DNA of 5,491 nucleotides from JBLHKE01 sp047619485 (GTDB lineage: Bacteria; Verrucomicrobiota; Verrucomicrobiia; Verrucomicrobiales; DEV007). The stretch is taken from NCBI GenBank assembly GCA_047619485.1, contig JBLHKE010000549.1, forward strand, positions 1-5,491, written 5' to 3'. Both the position numbers and the translations under genes were made by a program. Below are positions 1 to 5,491 of this stretch, in pieces (the stretch's first letter is position 1; each line of letters opens with the position of its first letter). The notes under the pieces are model-generated. The model was not told the origin of the DNA. It ran no database searches and saw only the letters and a program-made list of their open reading frames with translations.

Positions 1-1391
1 AGATTTTTAGTTTCGTTAGGATCGCTGACGACGTTGTAAGCTTCCCACGCCCCAGCTTGCTTCTTCCCCTTGAGCCCGGTGCGCAAGACGACGTGGTCGC
101 CGAAGCGCACGGCTACCTGTCCACCATACTCTGGGTAGACCCACACCATCGGGTTGCGCTCTGCCTGCTTTCCTGTGGCGAGGATACTCGGCGCAAAACT
201 GATGCCGTCGAGACCCGCTGGTGTTTTCACGCCGGTGAGATCGCAGATGGTCGGGAACCAGTCCGGGAAGTAGGACGGGAAGTCGTTGGTGCTGGCTGGT
301 TCTACCTTGCCCGGCCAGCGGACGATGCAGGGGACGCGCAGGCCGCCCTCGTGCACGCTGCCTTTGTAACCCTTGAGCCCGGCGAGGCTATTGAAGAAGG
401 CGGCGTCGACCCCGCCGATCCCGAAGACCTTGTCGCCACCTGACGGGTGAGTGGTGCCGTTGTCGCTGGTGAAGATGACGATGGTGTTGTCGGCGATCCC
501 CTTTTTCTCGATCGCGTCCAAAACGGCACCGACGTGTTGGTCGAGGTGGGTGATCATGGCGGCGTAGCCGGCGCGCGGGCGCGGGTGGGGGATGTAGCCG
601 CACTGGCCGCGGTACGGGCGGTCGTCCCAATCGGGCGGGTAGCTCTCGACGAGTTTCTTCGGTGGGTGCATCGACACGTGTGGCTCGATGAAGGGCAGGT
701 AGAGGAAGAACGGTTTGTCGCCGTTGGCGCTCTGGTTGAGCCACTTGAGGGCGTCGGCTCGGATCAGGTCGGACGAGTATTGTTCAGCGAAGTAATCCTC
801 CATCTTCACTTCGCCTTTGGGCTTCTTCGAGTGCCCCGAGATCGGGTTTTTGTTGATGACGATTTCCTTGTCATCGTCCCACAGCGCTCTGGGGAAGAAC
901 GAGTGAGCGACCGCCTGGCAGTTGTAGCCGAAGAAATGGTCGAAGCCCTGCTTGTTCGGGTCGCCCGTCGACCCCACCGGACCAAGTCCCCATTTGCCCA
1001 TCGCGGCGGTGGTGTAGCCGGCGGCTTTGAAGGTTTCTGCTAGTGTAAGGGCATTGCTGGTGATGGGGTGCTGACCCTCCTTGAACTCGGGGAATGTCCG
1101 CTTGGCCTGAAGGTTGCCGCGGATCTGGGCGTTGCCGAGGTGTTTGCCGGTCATCAGCACGCAGCGGGCAGGCGCGCAGACTGGAGCCCCGGAGTAGTGG
1201 CGGGTGAATCGCACGCCTTGGCTGGCGAGGCGATCAATGTTCGGGGTGCGGATCTTTTTCTGCCCGTAGCAGCCGAGTTCGCCCCAGCCGAGATCGTCCG
1301 CTAGAATAAAGACAAGGTTAGGTTTCTCCGCCGCTGGCGCAGAGCTGAGCGGTAGCAGGGCAATCAGAAAAAGGGGCAAAAATCGTCTCAT
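1..1391 (-). CDS. Secreted S1-family sulfatase (arylsulfatase / N-acetylhexosamine-6-sulfatase-like), C-terminus cut by window edge
   Basis: This is a formylglycine-dependent sulfate ester hydrolase, probably acting in the periplasm or outside the cell. The ATG at 1391 opens 463 codons without a stop, and the last few dozen residues are probably missing. Residues 1-21 form a Sec signal peptide (basic MRR, a hydrophobic core, then SAPAA before EKPN). The sulfatase core follows in the usual order: metal-binding Asp32-Asp33 in ILADDLG; the CAPAR signature, Cys72 to Arg76, where Cys72 would be matured to formylglycine; Lys83 in MTGK; Lys133 in GKWGLG; His238 in IEPH; Asp310-Asn311 in TSDNG; and Lys343 in KGSVHEGG. 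By homology these positions bind calcium and sulfate. The histidine usual in GKWHLG is a glycine here (residue 135). The string GYNCQAVAHSFFP (155-167) matches a subgroup abundant in Planctomycetota and Verrucomicrobiota. The substrate cannot be read from sequence. The gene is divergent from the 863-residue protein. No Shine-Dalgarno precedes the start. Confidence 0.95.
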   Translation of the reverse strand, partial: MRRFLPLFLIALLPLSSAPAAEKPNLVFILADDLGWGELGCYGQKKIRTPNIDRLASQGVRFTRHYSGAPVCAPARCVLMTGKHLGNAQIRGNLQAKRTFPEFKEGQHPITSNALTLAETFKAAGYTTAAMGKWGLGPVGSTGDPNKQGFDHFFGYNCQAVAHSFFPRALWDDDKEIVINKNPISGHSKKPKGEVKMEDYFAEQYSSDLIRADALKWLNQSANGDKPFFLYLPFIEPHVSMHPPKKLVESYPPDWDDRPYRGQCGYIPHPRPRAGYAAMITHLDQHVGAVLDAIEKKGIADNTIVIFTSDNGTTHPSGGDKVFGIGGVDAAFFNSLAGLKGYKGSVHEGGLRVPCIVRWPGKVEPASTNDFPSYFPDWFPTICDLTGVKTPAGLDGISFAPSILATGKQAERNPMVWVYPEYGGQVAVRFGDHVVLRTGLKGKKQAGAWEAYNVVSDPNETKN

Positions 1392-1446
1392 GCTGAACTA
1401 ACTAACGTGGAACCCTGTATTTACTAGAATTCCTTCGTGGAAAAAT

Positions 1447-1464
1447 ATTTCACGATTGTGAAAT
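1447..1464. promoter_or_regulatory. Operator-like inverted repeat in the divergent promoter region
   Basis: A perfect palindrome has the arms ATTTCAC and GTGAAAT separated by GATT. It lies 56 bp upstream of the sulfatase start and 93 bp upstream of the start of the rightward gene. The size and symmetry suit a dimeric helix-turn-helix repressor or activator. The position would let one protein act on both genes. The arms are not followed by a T-run, so it does not look like an intrinsic terminator. I do not recognise it as the site of a named regulator; it is not the CRP or FNR consensus. Confidence 0.4.
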
Positions 1465-1532
1465 TTCTGGATTGCAGAGACAGTGAAAAAAGTTTAAAAA
1501 CAATCCCTCAATACATCAAAAAAATTCACTAA

Positions 1533-1538
1533 TATAAA
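1533..1538 (+). promoter_or_regulatory. Candidate -10 box for the rightward gene
   Basis: TATAAA matches the sigma-70 -10 consensus at five of six positions and lies in a very AT-rich stretch. Seventeen bases upstream, AATACA (1510-1515) shares only three positions with TTGACA, so the -35 support is weak. Transcription from here would begin near 1545 and leave a leader of about a dozen bases before the ATG at 1557. That is too short for a normal Shine-Dalgarno and agrees with none being visible. AT-rich DNA gives such boxes by chance, so this is tentative. Confidence 0.35.
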
Positions 1539-1556
1539 TATTTGTCCCCTCTAACG

Positions 1557-4148
1557 ATGAGAAAACGTCCCTTATTTAGTCTCGTAGCAGGCTTTTTCAC
1601 GGCTGTTGCGATTTCCAGTAGCCACGCTCAGCAAATTGTTGAAGGAGAGGAACTGATCCCGAGTGGTAGCATCTGGGAATACCTGCTCTACTCGACCAAT
1701 GATGGTGGTACGCTTACTGCGGCCGATCCGGGTACGGTCGACGACGATTTCCACACCACTTGGCAGACCAGTGCTGATTACGATGGCCCCGGGTTTCTCT
1801 CAGGCGGAGCGCCACTCGGCTACGAGGCTGCCGCTGCGGACGATTTGGGCATCGTCACCGACGTCTGGAACGCGCGTGATGGCAATGTGCAACCACCCTC
1901 AGGACAACGTTATACGGTCTACTTCCGGCAGGGGTTCCAACCAATCGAGGATGTGACGATGCTACGCATCTCGGGCATCACCGATGATGGTGCCATTATT
2001 TACCTCAATGGGGTAAGGATCGCCGATACTGGGAACTTCGCTGAAGGCGCGGAGGATGCGTGGGATTTGGTCACCACTGGAACCGGTAGCGAGACCGCTC
2101 CTGTAACCGTGGATGTGCCGCTAGACGCGACACTCCCGATGGGGACGGATGTTGAGATTGCGGTTTCCCTGCACAACCAATCTCCAACCAGCTCTGACGT
2201 GGGAATGAACTTCCGCGTAGTTGCGACCAACTTGCAGCTCCCAACTCCTCCGCCGAATGACAACTTCGCCGACGCGATCGAGATCGACAACACTGCCTTG
2301 CCAGTGACCGTCACCGGCCGTGTCCACGACGACCTGCCTGATCCGCGTGGCCCGTCTGCAACGCTCGAGCCAAATGAGCCGCAGCACCCGAGCGGCTCGA
2401 ACCAGGCGTCCGTCTGGTACAGCTTCACACCGACCGAATCCGGCCCCCTGCAGTTGACCGCTGCCGCGAGCAGTCTGGCTTCCTTGATCGCCGTCTACAC
2501 CGGGACGGCAGTGGACGATCTGACTCTCGTCGCGGCTGCGGCGGATGACGTTCCTTTCTATCAGCGCGCGGTCGTTTTCATCGATGCGGTTGCCGGCACG
2601 ACCTACCACATTGCAATCAGTGCTGAGGACGATGGTAGCGAGCCAGTCGACGGCGAAGACTTTGGCACGGCACGGTTGACGATCAGCGTCCCAACGCCTC
2701 TGTTCACCGAGATTAGCACCTTGCTTCCGGCGGGCAGCGACTGGCGCTACCTCTTGGCTGCCCAAGAGAATACCGACGATCCTCCGCTACCGAACCAGCC
2801 GTTCGACCCTGCGACGCTCGACCCTGACTTCCACACTACGTGGCAGACGGCGGCTGGCTACAATGGTCCAGACTTCTCGGATCCGGTACCTGCACTGCTC
2901 GGTTACGGAGTGATTCTCGCCGATCCTGTCATCACTGACATCTGGGGTGCACGCGACACCGATGGTGATCCTGAGACCGATGATCTGGTTCCGCCAACCG
3001 GCCTGCGCTACGCCGCTTACTTCCGCACGACGTTCACGCCTACTGGTGCGGTCGAGCATCTCGGTTTCCGTGGCCTCATCGACGATGGCGCAGAAATCTA
3101 CATCGACGGTGTGCGTGTTAGCATGATCAATTACTTCGAAGTCGACGGGAATTGGCAGGGCGGAGCCGCGACGGCTGCCGGCACCGAGGATCGTCCACAG
3201 GAAAGCGTTGCGCTCAATGTGAACCTGCCGGCTAACGTCGAGGTTGAGATCGCGGTAGCGATGCACAACAATGCCCCGACGAGTTCCGACATGGGCTTTG
3301 ATCTCGAGGTCTACTCGATCGCCGACCCGATGCTTGATTACGGCAAAGATCTCTCCGTCAGCGACCCACTCGTCGCAGGCTTCGACAGCGCCGCCGCAGC
3401 CTCGATGTCGGGTCTCGGCGATGGCGGTCCCGAAGACAGCCTGGCTTGGACATCGACCTCCGGCACGACCGAGGCCGAGTCCGGCCTGCCGAACCCGCCA
3501 ACACCAGCAACTGGCAACGCGCTCTATGTGAACAACGGCCGGATCGATTTTGTCAGCGGCAACGTAGATCTCGCCGGCATGGATAACTCCCAGGTGGTGG
3601 CCACCATCGACTTCCGTGCCTTCGAAAACAGTGATGGGTCGAACTTCGAGACGGCAGACAACATCCAGGCCTTCATTGAGATCTCGCTCGATACTGTGAA
3701 CTTCGTTCGCCTCGCGGACATCCTCCCAGTGCGGATCGGTGGGGGTGAGGATCCGGATGATCTGAAGGTGCTCGAGCTAGATGGAGGAACCTACACGACC
3801 TTCCGCTCGAATGCGGGTGTCATCCCGGTCGATGCCAGGACGATGAGGGTGGTGATCGCTGGAGTGAACAACTCAAACAGTGAGCACTTCTTCGTCGACA
3901 ACGTCCGCATCGGAACCGACCTCGGCCCACCGCCGGCCTTCAATGCCTTCATCTCGCGCGACCAGGGTACTGGTCAGAACACGATCACCTGGGACTCCGA
4001 TGGTGTGAGCACTTACACGGTGTTCTACAGCGTCACTGATATTGCCGGCTGGACGCAGATTCGGACGGGTTCTGGGATCAGCAGCTTCATCCACACGCCA
4101 CCGACAACGGATGGCGAGGGCTTCTACCGCGTAGAGAAAGCCAACTAG
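1557..4148 (+). CDS. Exported multi-domain beta-sandwich protein with two copies of one module; function unknown
   Basis: This 863-residue protein has no visible catalytic domain. Residues 1-24 are a Sec signal peptide (MRKRP, a hydrophobic core, SSSHA then QQ). Module A1 spans about 31-227 and module A2 about 385-588. They share FHTTWQT (65-71, 425-431), a DDGA-IY-GVR strand (143-154, 509-520) and HN..PTSSD (206-214, 570-578). This module type is galactose-binding-like and is often found beside phosphoesterase or carbohydrate-active domains in these phyla. Between the copies, about 231-381, is a PPC-like beta domain with PPNDNF (232-237), SVWYSF (285-290) and AGTTYHI (346-352). Residues 595-790 are beta-rich and unassigned. 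Residues 797-863 resemble the short fibronectin-III-like domain that ends many Verrucomicrobiota exported proteins (TITWDSDG to FYRV). There are no cysteines, only four lysines and many acidic residues. The ATG at 1557 was chosen because it starts the signal peptide directly; an in-frame TTG at 1542 would add five residues. A binding, adhesive or structural role is inferred. Confidence 0.9.
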   Translation: MRKRPLFSLVAGFFTAVAISSSHAQQIVEGEELIPSGSIWEYLLYSTNDGGTLTAADPGTVDDDFHTTWQTSADYDGPGFLSGGAPLGYEAAAADDLGIVTDVWNARDGNVQPPSGQRYTVYFRQGFQPIEDVTMLRISGITDDGAIIYLNGVRIADTGNFAEGAEDAWDLVTTGTGSETAPVTVDVPLDATLPMGTDVEIAVSLHNQSPTSSDVGMNFRVVATNLQLPTPPPNDNFADAIEIDNTALPVTVTGRVHDDLPDPRGPSATLEPNEPQHPSGSNQASVWYSFTPTESGPLQLTAAASSLASLIAVYTGTAVDDLTLVAAAADDVPFYQRAVVFIDAVAGTTYHIAISAEDDGSEPVDGEDFGTARLTISVPTPLFTEISTLLPAGSDWRYLLAAQENTDDPPLPNQPFDPATLDPDFHTTWQTAAGYNGPDFSDPVPALLGYGVILADPVITDIWGARDTDGDPETDDLVPPTGLRYAAYFRTTFTPTGAVEHLGFRGLIDDGAEIYIDGVRVSMINYFEVDGNWQGGAATAAGTEDRPQESVALNVNLPANVEVEIAVAMHNNAPTSSDMGFDLEVYSIADPMLDYGKDLSVSDPLVAGFDSAAAASMSGLGDGGPEDSLAWTSTSGTTEAESGLPNPPTPATGNALYVNNGRIDFVSGNVDLAGMDNSQVVATIDFRAFENSDGSNFETADNIQAFIEISLDTVNFVRLADILPVRIGGGEDPDDLKVLELDGGTYTTFRSNAGVIPVDARTMRVVIAGVNNSNSEHFFVDNVRIGTDLGPPPAFNAFISRDQGTGQNTITWDSDGVSTYTVFYSVTDIAGWTQIRTGSGISSFIHTPPTTDGEGFYRVEKAN
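1647..2237 (+). repeat. Module A, first copy (within the exported beta-sandwich protein)
   Basis: This stretch encodes residues 31-227. It starts with a short strand and IWEYLL (39-44), carries FHTTWQT at 65-71, LGYE then an acidic loop, YFRQGF, DDGAIIYLNGVRI, and ends after HNQSPTSSD. The second copy has every one of these landmarks in the same order. Limits are approximate because they follow the landmarks and not a structure. Confidence 0.75.
2709..3320 (+). repeat. Module A, second copy (within the exported beta-sandwich protein)
   Basis: This stretch encodes residues 385-588, with DWRYLL, FHTTWQT (425-431), LGYG, YFRTTF, DDGAEIYIDGVRV and HNNAPTSSD matching the first copy. FHTTWQT is identical in protein but uses different codons in the two copies, and the loops differ in length. 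The duplication is therefore old, or the two modules were acquired separately. A loop near 445-476 rich in Asp and Pro (for example DTDGDPETDD) is longer than in the first copy and could bind a cation. Confidence 0.75.
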
Positions 4149-4241
4149 GGGAAACACAAACCACTAGTCTAAACATTCGACCGCGGCGTTTCTGTTTTCG
4201 GGAGGATCCACTTTTGCGTGGCTTGATGAGCAGACCGTCCT

Positions 4242-4245
4242 AGGG
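4242..4245 (+). promoter_or_regulatory. Weak ribosome binding site for the glutamate-synthase-like gene
   Basis: AGGG lies six bases before the ATG at 4252. It is a partial Shine-Dalgarno and supports this start. The reading frame stays open upstream to a TAG at 4165 but contains no ATG, GTG or TTG there, so 4252 is the first usable codon. Confidence 0.5.
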
Positions 4246-4251
4246 TTCGTA

Positions 4252-5491
4252 ATGTCATTACTCTTGTGGATCCCCATCGGGCTCGGTTCCCTCGCCGTCC
4301 TCATCGGACTCTACGATGTGCTGCAGAAGCGCGACACGATCCTACGCAACTTCCCGCTCATCGGGCGGGTACGGCATTTACTACAACGGCTCGGACCACC
4401 CCTGCGCCAGTACATCGTCAGCCGCAATGACGAGGAGCGCCCGTTCAGCCGCGACGAGAGGCGTTGGGTGTACTCCTCCGCCGAGCAGGGGAACAGCTAC
4501 TTCGGATTCGGCACCGACAACGATATCGAACTGGAGCCAAACTACATATTGATCAAGCATCGCGCCTTCCCGCTCGATGCGCCGCTGGTTGGCGGCGATG
4601 GCTACGATCCCGACTACCGGATCCCCTGTGCGAAGGTGCTCGGCGGTTCCCGTGGGAGGGAGAAGGCGTTCCGCCCGAAATCGGTGGTCAATGTTTCCGC
4701 GATGAGTTTCGGATCGCTGGGCGGGCGGGCGATCGAGGCCCTGAACCGTGGCTGTGAGATCGCGGGTTGCCTGCAAAACACCGGCGAGGGCGGTGTCTCG
4801 GTGCATCACCTGCATGGGGCAGAGCTGGTTTTGCAACTCGGCACCGCCTACTTTGGATCGCGGGACGAAGAAGGAAATTTCTCGATGGAGAAACTGCTCG
4901 AGACGGTCGGCAAGTATCCGCAGATCAAGGCGATCGAGATCAAGTTGAGCCAGGGGGCGAAACCGGCGATGGGCGGGCTCCTGCTGGGGGCGAAAGTGAC
5001 CGCCGAGATCGCGGCGGCACGCGGGATTCCGGAAGGGGTCGATTGCGCCAGCCCGGCCCGGCACCGCGCTTTCTCGGATGCGGATAGCTTGCTCGATTTC
5101 GTCGAACTCATCGCTGCGGAGACCGGCTTGCCGGTAGGACTCAAATCGGCGGTGGGTGAACTGGAATTTTGGAGCGATCTGGCGGACGGGATGGTGGATG
5201 GCGAGCGCGGGCTGGACTTCATCACGATCGATGGTGGCGAAGGTGGCACCGGCGCCGGTCCGCTGGTATTTGCCGATCACGTTTCGCTACCATTCAAGAT
5301 CGGGTTCGCCCGCGTCTATTCGATCTTTGCCGAGCGCGGGCTGACCGAGCAGATCGTCTGGATAGGCTCCGCCAAGCTCGGACTGCCGGAGAAGGCGTTC
5401 CTCGCATTCGCGATGGGCTGCGACATGGTCGCGGTCGCGCGTGAGGCGATGTTGTCGATCGGTTGTATCCAGGCACAGGAATGTCATAGCG
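4252..5491 (+). CDS. Membrane-anchored FMN-binding glutamate synthase family protein, C-terminus cut by window edge
   Basis: The visible 413 residues match the synthase (FMN) domain of the glutamate synthase large subunit, as in stand-alone FMN-binding glutamate-synthase-family proteins. Residues 2-22 form one hydrophobic helix (LLLWIPIGLGSLAVLIGLY), likely a membrane anchor with the enzyme on the cytoplasmic side. After a basic linker the barrel starts, with VSAMSFGSLGG (148-158), NTGEGGVS (176-183), IKLSQGAKPAMGG (230-242), LKSAVGE (297-302, Lys298) and ITIDGGEGGTGAGP (324-337). These match the flavin- and 2-oxoglutarate-binding regions of the family. Cys405 and Cys411 fit the first part of the C-x5-C-x4-C 3Fe-4S site; the third cysteine would lie beyond the edge. 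There is no N-terminal glutamine amidotransferase domain, so ammonia or another substrate, or a separate subunit, would be needed. The true reaction of such proteins is poorly established. The gene follows the exported protein after 103 bp and looks separately transcribed. Confidence 0.93.
   Translation, partial: MSLLLWIPIGLGSLAVLIGLYDVLQKRDTILRNFPLIGRVRHLLQRLGPPLRQYIVSRNDEERPFSRDERRWVYSSAEQGNSYFGFGTDNDIELEPNYILIKHRAFPLDAPLVGGDGYDPDYRIPCAKVLGGSRGREKAFRPKSVVNVSAMSFGSLGGRAIEALNRGCEIAGCLQNTGEGGVSVHHLHGAELVLQLGTAYFGSRDEEGNFSMEKLLETVGKYPQIKAIEIKLSQGAKPAMGGLLLGAKVTAEIAAARGIPEGVDCASPARHRAFSDADSLLDFVELIAAETGLPVGLKSAVGELEFWSDLADGMVDGERGLDFITIDGGEGGTGAGPLVFADHVSLPFKIGFARVYSIFAERGLTEQIVWIGSAKLGLPEKAFLAFAMGCDMVAVAREAMLSIGCIQAQECHS

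Noticed and set aside
447..1043. 198-codon open frame on the plus strand, with smaller ones at 57-443 and 1068-1304
   Set aside because: These lie antisense to the sulfatase, whose motifs are unambiguous on the minus strand. The translations are low-complexity and lack any recognisable motif.
1406..1442. Direct repeat CGTGGAA at 1406-1412 and 1436-1442 upstream of the sulfatase
   Set aside because: A seven-base match within about 150 bases is expected by chance roughly this often, and nothing else supports it as a binding site.
1542..1556. TTG start for the exported protein
   Set aside because: It adds only MSPLT before a typical signal peptide start and has no ribosome binding site; the ATG at 1557 explains the N-terminus better.
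2121..3266. Minus-strand open frames of 214 and 159 codons (2121-2765 and 2787-3266) opposite the exported protein
   Set aside because: They are shadows of the plus-strand gene, whose duplicated modules run straight through this region.
4149..4251. Terminator between the exported protein and the glutamate-synthase-like gene
   Set aside because: I looked for a GC-rich hairpin followed by a T-run and found only four-base stems such as CCAC/GTGG near 4208-4220, with no T-tract.
4381..5280. 299-codon open frame on the minus strand
   Set aside because: It is antisense to the glutamate-synthase-like gene. GC-rich coding DNA often leaves the opposite strand open, and the translation shows no family motif.

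Overview
The window reads as chromosomal DNA from a marine-type Verrucomicrobiota (Planctomycetota is the main alternative). The lineage call is inference. It rests on three things: a secreted formylglycine-type sulfatase; a large secreted beta-sandwich protein built from modules common in these phyla, ending in a short Verrucomicrobiota-like C-terminal domain that closes on FYRV; and the moderately high GC coding DNA with AT-rich intergenic DNA and little or no Shine-Dalgarno signal. No rRNA or marker gene is present to settle it.

Layout. Positions 1-1391 (minus strand) hold a secreted S1-family sulfatase whose C-terminus runs off the left edge. Positions 1392-1556 are an AT-rich divergent promoter region with a perfect 7+7 bp inverted repeat at 1447-1464 and a TATAAA box just before the rightward gene. 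Positions 1557-4148 (plus strand) hold an 863-residue exported protein: signal peptide, beta-sandwich module A, a PPC-like domain, a second copy of module A, an unassigned beta-rich region, and a short fibronectin-III-like end domain. No catalytic domain is visible. Positions 4149-4251 are a short spacer without a convincing terminator. Positions 4252-5491 (plus strand) hold a membrane-anchored FMN-binding glutamate-synthase-family protein, cut by the right edge just after the second cysteine of its presumed Fe-S cluster.

How the genes relate. The sulfatase and the beta-sandwich protein are divergently transcribed from one short region and both carry Sec signal peptides, so a shared role outside the cytoplasm, such as handling a sulfated polysaccharide, is plausible but unproven. 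The glutamate-synthase-like gene lies 103 bp downstream in the same direction, has its own weak ribosome binding site, and looks functionally unrelated. I see no CRISPR array, tRNA, rRNA, insertion sequence, phage gene or defence system. The most unusual content is the duplicated-module exported protein and the operator-like palindrome.
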